This document shows positions 28,401 to 36,978 of a DNA stretch of 64,000 nucleotides, in pieces (within the stretch, counting starts at the first letter, position 1; every line of letters starts with the position of its first letter). Under the pieces are notes generated by a model, which did no database searches, was not told where the DNA came from, and saw only the letters and a program-made list of their open reading frames with translations. This stretch comes from Marinoscillum sp049115815. Its GTDB lineage: Bacteria > Bacteroidota > Bacteroidia > Cytophagales > Cyclobacteriaceae. The stretch covers positions 682,001 through 746,000 of the forward strand of contig JAGDZO010000006.1 of NCBI GenBank assembly GCA_049115815.1. Direction: 5' to 3'. The position numbers and the translations under genes are program-made.

Positions 28401-29976
28401 TGATGATTGGATTGCTAAAGTGCGGCATTCAACACCAGGTGTAGGTCTAATATCTCCACCTCCACATCATGACATTTACTCTATCGAGGATCTTAAGCAA
28501 TTGATTTATGATCTTAAAAACGCCAATCGGCATGCGAGAATCAACGTAAAGTTGGTCTCTGAGGCTGGTGTAGGTACAATTGCCTCTGGTGTGGCTAAGG
28601 CTAAAGCAGACGTCATCTTGATTGCAGGTGCTGATGGAGGTACAGGTGCATCTCCTCTTAGCTCTATAAGACATGCAGGTCTTCCATGGGAAATAGGTTT
28701 GGCTGAAGCTCATCAGACATTGATGAAAAATAATCTTAGAAGTAGAATAGTACTTCAGACGGATGGTAAATTGATGACTGGCCGAGATGTAGCTATCGCA
28801 ACTTTACTTGGAGCCGAAGAATACGGATTCAGTACCACTGCATTGATCGTGGAGGGCTGTATCATGATGAGAAAATGTCATCTCAACACTTGCCCTGTGG
28901 GAATCGCTACGCAAAGACCTGAATTAAGAAAACTGTTTACTGGTAATCCGGATCACGTCGTAAACTTCTTTAAATTCATCACAGAAGAGTTTAGAGAAAT
29001 CATGGCTGAGCTTGGTTTCCGAACTGTCAACGAGATGGTTGGTCAGTCTAATGTTCTCAAAGTTCGTAGTGATCTTGATCACTGGAAGCTCAAAAACATT
29101 GACTTCTCTCCTATTCTCAACATGGAATCAGTTCCATCAAGTTTTGGTACTTATCACCAAATCGATCAAGAGCACGGATTGGAAGAAGTCCTAGACAGGA
29201 AAATTATTGAAGATTATCTCAACAAGGGCGAAAACAACAAGACTTACGACATTATCAATATAGATAGATCTGCTGGAGCAATGTTCTCTCACGAAGTATC
29301 TAAACTTCATGGTAGTGCAGGACTCAGAGCTAAACCTGTGACAGTTTCATTCAAAGGATCAGCTGGACAGAGTTTTGGAACTTTCCTAGCTCCTGGTATC
29401 ACTTTCAAGTTAGAAGGTGAAGCCAATGACTATTGTGGCAAAGGATTGTCAGGTGGTAACATCATTGTAAAAGCACCTGAAGCGGCTACATTCAAGCCCG
29501 AAGAAAATATCATCATCGGAAATGTGGCATTCTATGGAGCAACATCTGGCAAAGCCTATATCAATGGAAATGCTGGTGAAAGATTCTGCGTAAGAAATTC
29601 TGGTGTAGAAACAGTAGTTGAAGGCGTTGGTGATCATGGATGTGAATACATGACTGGTGGAAAAGTAATTATTCTTGGTGAAACTGGGAAAAACTTTGCA
29701 GCTGGTATGAGTGGTGGTATTGCTTACATACTGGATCCAGAAAAGAACTTCGAGGAAAAATTGAATCCAGAAATGGTAGCGCTCGAGGAACTGCAACAGG
29801 AAGATTTGGACTATGTGAAGGAAGAGATAGAAGCACACAAAAAGCATACAAACAGCCAGATAGCAACAAGACTACTGGAAGACTGGGATAACGTGAAAAA
29901 GACTTTCATCAAGGTTATGCCAAACGATTTGAAAAGAGTACTAGAAGAAAGAAAAGCACAAGAAAAAGCAGCATAA
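25498..29976 (+). CDS. gltB: Glutamate synthase large subunit
   Basis: A 1492-residue GOGAT alpha subunit that makes two glutamates from 2-oxoglutarate and glutamine. A 15-residue propeptide precedes the catalytic Cys16 of the class II glutaminase domain (ELEHDSCGVG). The central and FMN-binding synthase domains follow, including GEGGEDEARF and GADGGTGASPLSS, then the 3Fe-4S cysteines C1121, C1127 and C1132 (CIMMRKCHLNTCPVG). The C-terminal GXGXG beta-helix domain completes it. Length and motifs are standard. gltD follows with a one-base overlap (TAATG). Confidence 0.98.
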   Translation: MNNKGLYTKELEHDSCGVGCVADIKNKASYTNVKDALTMLKNMEHRGATGSDENTGDGAGILVQIPHQFFKSELDKFAIKLPKAGEYGVGMIFFPKNYQVREKCRQIFNDCLKDLGLTLIGYRLVPVDDQVPGHESKAAEPYIEQIFIGLTEKLTEIELERKLFVLNNYATHEIRNKVEGQNGDFYACSLSARTIIYKGQLKTDQLEEYYHDLRNEAFKSAFAIVHSRFSTNTFPNWKLAQPFKFLAHNGEINTIRGNVNKMKSKEANMSSPYFSEKELKWLLPVTDKNNSDSSNLDALIELLVLAGRSLPHVMMMLVPEAWQDNSQMEKMKKAFYKYHASLMEPWDGPAALFFTNGKQLGATLDRNGLRPVRYTITKDDRLIMASETGALPVDPANVVENGRLQPGKMLWLDLPNKKLYRDEEIKKQVVENKPYFDWIKKERIKLRMLPDPEIVEEPIEKDLLQKQFKSYGYTQEDIKLTVTGLAELGKEPLGSMGADAPLAVLSRQSQHISNYFKQYFAQVSNPPIDPIRERLVMSLFTRVGESLNILEETAAHTKQIHISQPVLSRQGFYKLTNQASIGFDHQVIDATYEPSKTTLKKALDRICRDATEAIKGGKKILIVSNKNISKSRVPIPTLLSIGAVHHHLVDKNLRTKTGLIAKAGDVWETHHYATVIGYGASAVFPFKVYDCISDLYAEGKLDNSKSLKHYFKNYAKGVGGGLLKILSKMGISTLQSYQSAQIFECVGLGSEVVNKCFKGTVSRLDGLTFEDLEKEAIIKHNSAFKADKKILEVGGYFQWKRNGEAHLLNPETIHLLQKSTSLDKYDLFKKYSKSVTDSQEADITIRSLFEFKKRSSIPIEEVEPASSIMKRFATGAMSFGSISHEAHSTLAIAMNRIGGKSNSGEGGEDEARFEKKPNGDWERSSIKQVASGRFGVTSNYLKEATELQIKVAQGAKPGEGGQLPGHKVDDWIAKVRHSTPGVGLISPPPHHDIYSIEDLKQLIYDLKNANRHARINVKLVSEAGVGTIASGVAKAKADVILIAGADGGTGASPLSSIRHAGLPWEIGLAEAHQTLMKNNLRSRIVLQTDGKLMTGRDVAIATLLGAEEYGFSTTALIVEGCIMMRKCHLNTCPVGIATQRPELRKLFTGNPDHVVNFFKFITEEFREIMAELGFRTVNEMVGQSNVLKVRSDLDHWKLKNIDFSPILNMESVPSSFGTYHQIDQEHGLEEVLDRKIIEDYLNKGENNKTYDIINIDRSAGAMFSHEVSKLHGSAGLRAKPVTVSFKGSAGQSFGTFLAPGITFKLEGEANDYCGKGLSGGNIIVKAPEAATFKPEENIIIGNVAFYGATSGKAYINGNAGERFCVRNSGVETVVEGVGDHGCEYMTGGKVIILGETGKNFAAGMSGGIAYILDPEKNFEEKLNPEMVALEELQQEDLDYVKEEIEAHKKHTNSQIATRLLEDWDNVKKTFIKVMPNDLKRVLEERKAQEKAA

Positions 29977-31451
29977 TGGGAGCAGTTGATGGATTTTTAA
30001 AATTTGATCGTGAACTTCCTTCATCAAGAGATGCAGAAGCACGAAAAGGTGATTACAAAGAAATTTATGAGCCTTTTGCGGAAGAAAAAACCAACAAACA
30101 GGCAGCGCGCTGCATGGATTGTGGGGTTCCGTTTTGCCATAGCGGGTGCCCGCTAGGTAATCAGATACCTGATTTTAACGACGCGGTTTACAACAAAGAC
30201 TGGGAAGAAGCTTATAACATACTTTCTTCTACCAATAATTTCCCTGAGTTCACAGGTCGTATTTGCCCAGCTCCTTGCGAAGGCTCTTGTGTCTTGGGCA
30301 TCAATAAGGATCCTGTGGCGATTGAGCATATCGAGAAGTCAATTGCTGAGGAAGCTTATGAAAGAGGACTTGTTGTGCCTCAAAAACCTATTAAGCGAAC
30401 AGGAAAATCTGTCGCGATTATAGGCTCAGGCCCTGCAGGGCTCGCAGCAGCAGATCAATTAAACAAAGCTGGTCATAATGTAACAGTATATGAGCGAGCT
30501 GATGCCATTGGAGGTCTTTTGAGGTATGGCATTCCTGATTTCAAATTAGAAAAATGGGTGGTTGAAAGACGCGTAAAGGTATTGGAGCAAGAAGGCATCG
30601 TGTTTAAGACTAAAGCCAACGTGGGAGTCAATATTTCTGTGGATGAATTGAAGGACGAATATGACGCGATTCTACTTTGTGGTGGATCTACTACCCCTAG
30701 AGACCTTCCCTTGCCAGGTAGAGATTTGAAAGGAATCCACTTTGCTATGGATTTTCTTAGTCAGCAAAACAAAAGAGTGGCTGGCAATGAGAACGTCTTA
30801 GTAAGTCATCAGGATGCTCAGATGGAAGCTGAAATATTCGCAACAGATAAAAATGTAGTGGTCATTGGTGGTGGTGATACTGGTTCTGACTGTGTAGGTA
30901 CATCGAATCGACATAAGGCGAAATCAATTACTCAAATAGAATTATTGAATAAGCCTTCTACTGATAGAACTGTTGAGAATCCATGGCCAGAATGGCCAAT
31001 GACTTTGAGAACCTCTTCGTCACATGAAGAAGGTTGTGAAAGAACTTGGGCCATACTGACTAAAGAATTTGTAGGGAATGAAAAGAATGAGCTTGTAGGG
31101 CTTAAGTTAGTCGATATCAAATGGGGGGCTAACGGCATGGAAGAGATTCCTGATACCGAAAGAACCATCCCTTGCGAATTGGCGCTATTAGCAGCAGGAT
31201 TCGTACACCCTCAGAAAGAAGGTATGCTCGAACAGCTTGGACTAGACCTTGATAATAGGGGGAATGTTCAAACTGAGAATTATGCTACGAGCGTAAAAGG
31301 TATTTTTGCGGCTGGAGATATGCGAAGAGGTCAGTCATTGGTGGTTTGGGCTATATCTGAAGGACGTGAAGCAGCTAAATCCGTTGACGAGTTTCTTGAG
31401 GGAAGCTCATCATTGCCATCCAAATCAAAATCTTACTACGAATTAGTATAA
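29976..31451 (+). CDS. gltD: Glutamate synthase small subunit
   Basis: A 491-residue beta subunit that passes electrons from NAD(P)H through FAD to GltB. The N-terminal cysteine-rich domain binds two 4Fe-4S clusters (CMDCGVPFCHSGCPLGNQ and CPAPCEGSC). An FAD motif IIGSGPAGLAAA follows at about 148, and the NADPH-binding motif VVIGGGDTGSD at about 295. The C terminus has the usual GIFAAGDMRRGQSLVVWAI FAD segment. The last nine bases overlap a small gene on the other strand. Confidence 0.98.
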   Translation: MGAVDGFLKFDRELPSSRDAEARKGDYKEIYEPFAEEKTNKQAARCMDCGVPFCHSGCPLGNQIPDFNDAVYNKDWEEAYNILSSTNNFPEFTGRICPAPCEGSCVLGINKDPVAIEHIEKSIAEEAYERGLVVPQKPIKRTGKSVAIIGSGPAGLAAADQLNKAGHNVTVYERADAIGGLLRYGIPDFKLEKWVVERRVKVLEQEGIVFKTKANVGVNISVDELKDEYDAILLCGGSTTPRDLPLPGRDLKGIHFAMDFLSQQNKRVAGNENVLVSHQDAQMEAEIFATDKNVVVIGGGDTGSDCVGTSNRHKAKSITQIELLNKPSTDRTVENPWPEWPMTLRTSSSHEEGCERTWAILTKEFVGNEKNELVGLKLVDIKWGANGMEEIPDTERTIPCELALLAAGFVHPQKEGMLEQLGLDLDNRGNVQTENYATSVKGIFAAGDMRRGQSLVVWAISEGREAAKSVDEFLEGSSSLPSKSKSYYELV

Positions 31452-31649
31452 GTCACGAATTTCAAAGTCTTTGCCCTTTCCATATCTAGTAAGATCTGAA
31501 AGCGTATAAGACTCCAATGTGTGCAGGTCTTTGAGTTTGAAATCATTGTGGGACATCACCTCCATGATTTCAAATTCATGCTTGTCACCAAAATTTACCA
31601 ACCAGTATTTCTTCCCTGCTCTTAGGCTGCTATAGCTTAATCCTGACAT
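31443..31649 (-). CDS. Small conserved cytoplasmic protein, unknown function
   Basis: A 68-residue protein without signal peptide or membrane segment. It reads as a small beta barrel: GKKYWLVNFGDKHEFEIMEV followed by FKLKDLHTLESYTLSDLTRYGKG. I recall similar 60-70-residue proteins in Cytophagales genomes, but no function. It is transcribed toward gltD and its stop lies nine bases inside the gltD end. Regular codon use and a clean globular pattern argue for a real gene. Confidence 0.7.
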   Translation of the reverse strand: MSGLSYSSLRAGKKYWLVNFGDKHEFEIMEVMSHNDFKLKDLHTLESYTLSDLTRYGKGKDFEIRDLY

Positions 31650-31758
31650 TTGATTTCTGCGAATTGATTTTGATCAAATACGAAATTATGCCGCTTATAT
31701 TTCTATGCAAGTCAAAAATGCATTAAAATTGATCTAGAATAACCTAACCACAATAAAT

Positions 31759-32670
31759 ATGAGCTTTTCGTTTCGTACGTTTTCGAACCTTTTAACGGTC
31801 TTCACTTTGGCAATTTTGGTAGCCGCGTGTGGTGGCAACCCACAAAAAGATCGCCAAGAGGCTGAAAAAGCAGCTTTTGAACAAGCTGAGAAAAAAATAT
31901 CTTCCGACTTAGATCAAGTAATCAAAGATCTTCCAAGTCCAACAGAGGTGCCATACTTACTTCAGGCAACAGGATCAGATTTTGATGCATCACTCATTAA
32001 TGGTCTTGATAAACTATCAAACTATGAAACCAATGAAGATGAGTCTGCACTGAACTTGGGAGTTTATGCCACTGACATGGGGTACCTCCTATCCTATGAG
32101 AAAGTGTCAGATTCTCGCGAATACCTTCAAGCTTGTCAAAAACTAGCTGAGGCGTTGGGCATTGCATCAGTTTTTGATGTGAAGACTATAGAGAAATTTC
32201 AAGCTAATCTTAACAATTCTGATTCGCTTAATTCACTTTTGAGCGCAGCTATAGTAGATGTAGAAGCTAAACTTGAGGAGTCTGATAGAGTATCTGTTGC
32301 AGCGCTAATCCTAACAGGTAGTTTTGTTGAGGGCCTTTATCTTGCTGTGAAGGTGATCGAAACTTATCCTACTGATATCCTTGACGAGCAAACAAGAAAT
32401 CTTATTCTGGAGCCAATGGTGAAAGTAGTATTAGATCAGAAAAAACCATTGATGGATGTAATCGATATGCTCAATGATCTTCCGCAGGATGATATTATCG
32501 CTAAGATGATTACAGAATTGAACATCCTAAGAATATTCTACGAAGGTGATCTTGCTGAAATCCAAGAAAAAATCTCAAACAACACAGGAGATTTTATCTT
32601 GACTCAAGATATGCTCATCGACATTACGACAGAAGTAAAAAGAGTTAGAGGAGACATTGTTGATTTCTGA
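31759..32670 (+). CDS. Lipoprotein of about 300 residues, unknown function
   Basis: A 303-residue lipoprotein: signal peptide with lipobox LVAAC (Cys24), then a charged segment and an all-helical body (for example QACQKLAEALGIASVFD and VKVVLDQKKPLMDVIDML). The helix-rich profile is unlike most periplasmic beta-fold lipoproteins here. No enzyme motif is visible. It stands alone, with a terminator directly downstream that separates it from the ABC transporter gene. Confidence 0.82.
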   Translation: MSFSFRTFSNLLTVFTLAILVAACGGNPQKDRQEAEKAAFEQAEKKISSDLDQVIKDLPSPTEVPYLLQATGSDFDASLINGLDKLSNYETNEDESALNLGVYATDMGYLLSYEKVSDSREYLQACQKLAEALGIASVFDVKTIEKFQANLNNSDSLNSLLSAAIVDVEAKLEESDRVSVAALILTGSFVEGLYLAVKVIETYPTDILDEQTRNLILEPMVKVVLDQKKPLMDVIDMLNDLPQDDIIAKMITELNILRIFYEGDLAEIQEKISNNTGDFILTQDMLIDITTEVKRVRGDIVDF

Positions 32671-32699
32671 TAATCAACACTTTCCACTTTTAGCATTTC

Positions 32700-32728
32700 A
32701 AAAAGCATTGGTCTCCAATGCTTTTTGT
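32700..32728 (+). terminator. Rho-independent terminator after the helical lipoprotein gene
   Basis: Twelve-base stem AAAAAGCATTGG / CCAATGCTTTTT with a three-base loop TCT; the descending arm ends in the T run. Confidence 0.88.
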
Positions 32729-32760
32729 ATTTTTAGCCAGCCTAACATTAATACCTTACT

Positions 32761-35754
32761 ATGAGCGAAGAAATTCTCCACTCCATTTTGCAGTTGCTAG
32801 CCATTGTCGCTAGAGAGGATGATGTCACCTCTGACGAAAGAAACTCAGTAGAAAAGTTTCTAAACAACACTTTGACAGTTGAAAAAGCTAAGACTTATTT
32901 GGCATATTTCGATCAGATGATCGAGGAGTATGACGGTACTCAGGAGGAAGAGAAGATCAATGAGACTTGTACTAAAATCAATAGCGAACAGTCAGTTCAG
33001 CAGAAAATCATTATTCTTCTAGACTTAATCATCCTTATCGCAGCGGATGGAAGAGTCTCTGCAAGAGAGAAAGAATTACTATACCTCATTTCTGAAAAAA
33101 TAAACATAGAGAAGCCAATCACCGACTTGGTGAAGGCTTTTGTCATATTTCAGGAGAGAAGTAAGATTAGCTCCAGGCATTTGCTCGTAATTGACAATGG
33201 CGAGTATAGTCTCCCTGAGAAATGTAGACGAATCATCAGACACGGTTTTGAGGATTTCATTATGATCTTGAAAATCCCAGAACTAAACATTTATTTGGCT
33301 AAGCATGTAGGTGAAGGCAATGTCATGCTGAATGGTGCAGCCATGAGTACCAATTCCATTTACAATTTTGCGAGTGGAAGTGCTCTCAAAATGGAAGGGA
33401 TTGAAACCATCTACCACAGTGAGGTGGTCAAATGCTTTAGTACGGTTTCTTCTGAGCATCATATTACTTTCACAGCTAGAAATGTCTCCTTCAAGTTTCC
33501 AAATGGTAAACTCGGGTTAAGAAACATCAATATTGAAGAAGAAACAGGCAAGTTGATCGCTCTGATGGGTGGTAGTGGGGCCGGGAAATCGACCCTGCTC
33601 AACGTGCTTAATGGAAATGAAACTCCTTCTGAGGGTACAGTAAAAATTAACGCTGTAGACATCCATCAAGACAAAAAGAAAATTGAGGGGGTGATAGGTT
33701 ACGTGCCTCAGGATGACTTGCTGATCGAAGAGCTGTCTGTTTCTGACAACCTTTATTATGCTGCGAAACTATGTTTCAAAGAATTAGGCGAAGGAGATCT
33801 CAGAGAACTGGTTAGTAAAACTTTGGAGGCGCTCGGTTTATATGAAACCAGAAAGCTCCGAGTAGGATCGCCACTTGATAAAACCATATCCGGAGGCCAA
33901 AGAAAACGTCTCAATATTGGATTGGAACTTTTGAGGGAACCTTCGGTACTCTTTGTAGATGAACCTACAAGTGGACTTTCTTCCAGAGATTCTGAAAACA
34001 TCATGGATTTGCTCAAAGAACTTTCGCTAAAAGGCAAAATGATCTTTGTGGTTATCCATCAGCCTTCGGAGGACATCTTCAAGATGTTTGACAAATTGGT
34101 CATTCTTGATGTGGGGGGTTATCAGGTCTACTATGGTAATCCGATAGATGGAATCGCATATTTCAAGGAAATAGTGAAAATGGTTGATCAATCGAGTACA
34201 ATCAACCCCGAGCAGATATTCAATATCATCGAAACCAAAGTGGTGAACGAATACGGAAATTTCACCAAAGAACGAAAAATCACTCCTAAGCAATGGTATG
34301 ATCATTTCAAGGAGAAAATAGAGATCAAAAAAGTTGATGAAGCTGACGTTTTGCCGCACAAAACATTAAGCATTCCCGGTAGAATCAAGCAGCTGGGAAT
34401 ATTTGCTATCAGAGACTTCAAGTCAAAACTCAGCAACAAACAATACCTGACTATCAATTTACTGGAGGCTCCACTCCTAGCTATATTGTTGGCATTTATT
34501 GTAAGATACCTTCCAGAAGATACTACTACTTATCATTTCAAAGAGAACTTAAACATCCCCGTATTCTTCTTTATGAGTGTGATAGTTTCTCTATTTATGG
34601 GCCTTACCGTCAGTGCTGAAGAGATTATCAAGGATCGAAAAATTTTGAAGCGCGAGAGTTTTCTCAATCTGAGCCGATCAAGTTATCTCTTTTCCAAGAT
34701 CATTATTCTTTTCGGTATTTCTGCTTTTCAGACATGTACCTATTTGCTCATTGGTAATTGGATTCTAGGTATCAGCGGGATGTTTATACCATTCTGGGGA
34801 GTTCTATTCTCAGTTTCTTGCTTTGCAAACGTACTAGGGTTGAATATCAGTAGCGCATTTAAATCTGCAATCACCGTTTATATTCTAATACCCCTTTTAG
34901 TTATACCTCAGCTAATCCTAAGTGGTGTTGTTGTGAGTTTTGATAAGCTAAACCCAACCATCACTACTGAAGATAAAGTACCGTTTATTGGAGAAGTAAT
35001 GGCATCAAGGTGGGCTTTTGAGGCCCTGGCTGTGGAGCAATACACCAACAACGCCTATGAATCAATGTTCTACGAGCAAGACAAAGCAATGGGGCAGTCT
35101 GAATTTAAAAATTCCTATTTGATTCCACGATTAGTGGATGATTTGGAGATAGTGAATAAAAACTATCAAAGTTCAGACGCCAGTGCGAAAGAAGATGCCG
35201 CTTATAGGCTTCTGACAATTAAGAATTCATTAGATAAAGAGCTTTCGAGAATCGGGTATGATAAGTTTCCCGAATTTGATCAACTGTCATTAGAATCATG
35301 GAATCAAGAATTATTTGAAGCTACTATTCTTTTTACGGACAAGCTAAAGGCTTATTACAATGTCTTATACAAGAATGCGAACCGACAAAGACAGGATATT
35401 CTCAAGTCTCTGACTAATACTCCTGAGGACAGAGCGGCGCTTACGAAGCTGAAGATTGATCATACAAATGACGCGATCAACATGATGGTGAAAAACTTAA
35501 CCACAGAACATAGGATATTGGAGCACAACAATCAATATGTACAGAAGCTTTACCCAATTTATCATGAACCGGAGTTCCCAAAGCACGCGCTTGATTTTCG
35601 AGCTCAGTTCTATCAACCCACAAAGCATTTTGCAGGAGTTTGGTACAACACAACTAGCTTTAACATATTCATTATATGGATGATGAGTCTATCGCTCTTC
35701 TTACTCCTCTATTTTGATGGACTTAGAAAGTTGCTAAACCTATTCAGTAGATAA
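32761..35754 (+). CDS. ABCG-like half transporter fused to N-terminal TerB-like domain
   Basis: A 997-residue fusion. Residues 1-135 are all-helical and resemble a TerB/DjlA-type domain (IVAREDDVTSDERNSVEKFL, IAADGRVSAREKELLYL). Residues about 145-230 look like a beta-rich FHA-like module. The ATP-binding domain has Walker A GGSGAGKST (near 270), signature SGGQRKRL and Walker B VLFVDEPTSGL. The membrane part has about six helices, as in ABC-2/ABCG transporters, with a long charged extracytoplasmic insertion (about 750-950) before the final helix. Substrate unknown. A YdcF-like gene follows after eight bases. Confidence 0.9.
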   Translation: MSEEILHSILQLLAIVAREDDVTSDERNSVEKFLNNTLTVEKAKTYLAYFDQMIEEYDGTQEEEKINETCTKINSEQSVQQKIIILLDLIILIAADGRVSAREKELLYLISEKINIEKPITDLVKAFVIFQERSKISSRHLLVIDNGEYSLPEKCRRIIRHGFEDFIMILKIPELNIYLAKHVGEGNVMLNGAAMSTNSIYNFASGSALKMEGIETIYHSEVVKCFSTVSSEHHITFTARNVSFKFPNGKLGLRNINIEEETGKLIALMGGSGAGKSTLLNVLNGNETPSEGTVKINAVDIHQDKKKIEGVIGYVPQDDLLIEELSVSDNLYYAAKLCFKELGEGDLRELVSKTLEALGLYETRKLRVGSPLDKTISGGQRKRLNIGLELLREPSVLFVDEPTSGLSSRDSENIMDLLKELSLKGKMIFVVIHQPSEDIFKMFDKLVILDVGGYQVYYGNPIDGIAYFKEIVKMVDQSSTINPEQIFNIIETKVVNEYGNFTKERKITPKQWYDHFKEKIEIKKVDEADVLPHKTLSIPGRIKQLGIFAIRDFKSKLSNKQYLTINLLEAPLLAILLAFIVRYLPEDTTTYHFKENLNIPVFFFMSVIVSLFMGLTVSAEEIIKDRKILKRESFLNLSRSSYLFSKIIILFGISAFQTCTYLLIGNWILGISGMFIPFWGVLFSVSCFANVLGLNISSAFKSAITVYILIPLLVIPQLILSGVVVSFDKLNPTITTEDKVPFIGEVMASRWAFEALAVEQYTNNAYESMFYEQDKAMGQSEFKNSYLIPRLVDDLEIVNKNYQSSDASAKEDAAYRLLTIKNSLDKELSRIGYDKFPEFDQLSLESWNQELFEATILFTDKLKAYYNVLYKNANRQRQDILKSLTNTPEDRAALTKLKIDHTNDAINMMVKNLTTEHRILEHNNQYVQKLYPIYHEPEFPKHALDFRAQFYQPTKHFAGVWYNTTSFNIFIIWMMSLSLFLLLYFDGLRKLLNLFSR

Positions 35755-35762
35755 TCACACCT

Positions 35763-36527
35763 GTGTTTTTTATTTTTTCGAAGCTTCTGGCTATTTTTCT
35801 TAAGCCCCTAATTTGGGTAATTCTGCTTTTTATCTTGAGTTTCTTAAGCAAATCAGCGACTAAAGCAAAGACGTTCAGAGTCATCGGATTTATTCTGCTT
35901 GTTATTATTACAAATCCTTGGCTAGCTAATCGCATGATCAACGATTGGGAAACAGGTCCTATTCGAAAAGATGAAATCCCTTTAGTTAAAACTGCGGTTG
36001 TCCTTGGCGGAATACTTGACAATCAAAATAGCCTCCCGGAAGATCAAGTACGTTTAAACTCCAGTAGCGAACGATTAATTGAGGCCCTGATACTTTATAA
36101 AGCTGGAGTGGTGAGAAGAATAATTATCTCCGGTGGCGATGGATCAATGGATCAAGAAGGTGATCCCGAAAGTCTGGTATTACAAAACCTGTCAAGGGAC
36201 TTGATTGGGAGGAGCAAAATACTGATCGACAGCTTGTCTAAAAACACTTATGAAAATGCAGTAAACACTTCTGCCATTCTCTCTGAAATTGGTTTGGAAG
36301 AACAACCCATACTTTTAATTACGTCGGCTTTCCATATGCCTCGCGCTCTCAAATGCTTCGAAAAGCAAGGAATCGTAGCTATTCCTTTTCCTGTTGATTA
36401 TCGTGGAACTGACCAGAGCTTTCAATTCTCTCAACTAGTTCCTGATAACTCATCGATCACTCTTTGGAATATTCTTATCAAAGAATGGGTGGGCATTCTC
36501 GTTTATAAAACCTTGGGGTACGCCTAA
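35763..36527 (+). CDS. YdcF/ElyC-family membrane protein (DUF218)
   Basis: A 254-residue protein with two N-terminal transmembrane helices (about 5-28 and 38-56) and a DUF218 domain with VVLGGI, IISGGDGSMDQEG, the segment SKNTYENAVNTS and LITSAFHMPRA. Relatives ElyC and SanA affect envelope integrity and lipid-carrier metabolism; the exact reaction is unsettled. The start is a GTG eight bases after the ABC fusion gene; no later Met gives a full first helix. A terminator follows. Confidence 0.88.
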   Translation: MFFIFSKLLAIFLKPLIWVILLFILSFLSKSATKAKTFRVIGFILLVIITNPWLANRMINDWETGPIRKDEIPLVKTAVVLGGILDNQNSLPEDQVRLNSSSERLIEALILYKAGVVRRIIISGGDGSMDQEGDPESLVLQNLSRDLIGRSKILIDSLSKNTYENAVNTSAILSEIGLEEQPILLITSAFHMPRALKCFEKQGIVAIPFPVDYRGTDQSFQFSQLVPDNSSITLWNILIKEWVGILVYKTLGYA

Positions 36528-36532
36528 ACTAA

Positions 36533-36562
36533 AAAAGCTCCAGCGAATTCGCTAGAGCTTTT
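36533..36562. terminator. Terminator, possibly bidirectional, between ydcF-like and basic-protein genes
   Basis: Stem AAAAGCTC / GAGCTTTT continuing as AGCG / CGCT around loop AATT, with one C-A mismatch. A-run and T-run flanks allow function on both strands for the converging genes. Confidence 0.78.
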
Positions 36563-36583
36563 AATTTTCTCAGGAAAAAGGTA

Positions 36584-36910
36584 TCAACCTTCTTTCTCGT
36601 CCTTTTTGTCTTCTTTTTTTGCAGCAGGCTTCTTCTTAGCAGCTGGCTTCTTCTTGACTGTTTCCTTTTTTGCAGCAGGTTCTTTCTTCTCCTCTGCAGC
36701 TACTTCTTTAGCAGCAACTTCCTTAACCTCCTCCTTTGCTGGAGCTTCTTTTTTAGCAGGTTTCGCAGGTTTTTCGAATGACTTCTTCAGCTCATCTACA
36801 TCTACGTTCTTGATTACCGGAACAGAGTTGAGAAGTTTAATCTTACTCACTCTATTCTTTGCTCTTGATTTATTTCTTTTACCTTTTCTTTCTAGTCTAG
36901 TAACAGCCAT
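36584..36910 (-). CDS. Small basic protein with histone-H1-like Lys/Ala tail
   Basis: A 108-residue protein in two parts. Residues 1-45 (starting MAVTRLERKGKRNKSRAKNR) are compact and basic; residues 46-108 are a low-complexity tail of K, A, E and P with PAKK and AAKK repeats like bacterial H1-type proteins. Such tails bind DNA or RNA non-specifically. No specific function can be named; a nucleoid- or ribosome-associated role is a guess. It has a good promoter in the short gap to hisS, which diverges from it. Confidence 0.82.
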   Translation of the reverse strand: MAVTRLERKGKRNKSRAKNRVSKIKLLNSVPVIKNVDVDELKKSFEKPAKPAKKEAPAKEEVKEVAAKEVAAEEKKEPAAKKETVKKKPAAKKKPAAKKEDKKDEKEG

Positions 36911-36938
36911 CTTCTGATCATTTCTTTTTAACGAGGTG

Positions 36939-36970
36939 CAAATTTAGAGGATTACTTAGTTTTGTCCAAA
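36939..36970 (-). promoter_or_regulatory. Promoter of the basic-protein gene
   Basis: On the minus strand, TTTG at 36970-36967, a 20-base gap, then TAAATTTG at 36946-36939 match the Bacteroidota -33/-7 consensus closely. The inferred start of transcription lies about 20 bases before the ATG at 36910. Confidence 0.55.
36957..36964 (+). promoter_or_regulatory. Candidate -7 element for hisS
   Basis: TAGTTTTG fits TAnnTTTG on the plus strand and overlaps the divergent promoter region. It would leave a very short leader (about 8 bases) before the hisS ATG. No clear -33 box. Confidence 0.25.
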
Positions 36971-36978
36971 ACAAATAT

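Noticed and set aside
36606..36917. 103-codon plus-strand frame opposite the basic-protein gene
   Set aside because: Its Phe/Ala/Ser repeats are the mirror of the Lys/Ala tail codons on the minus strand, which has the better promoter and start.
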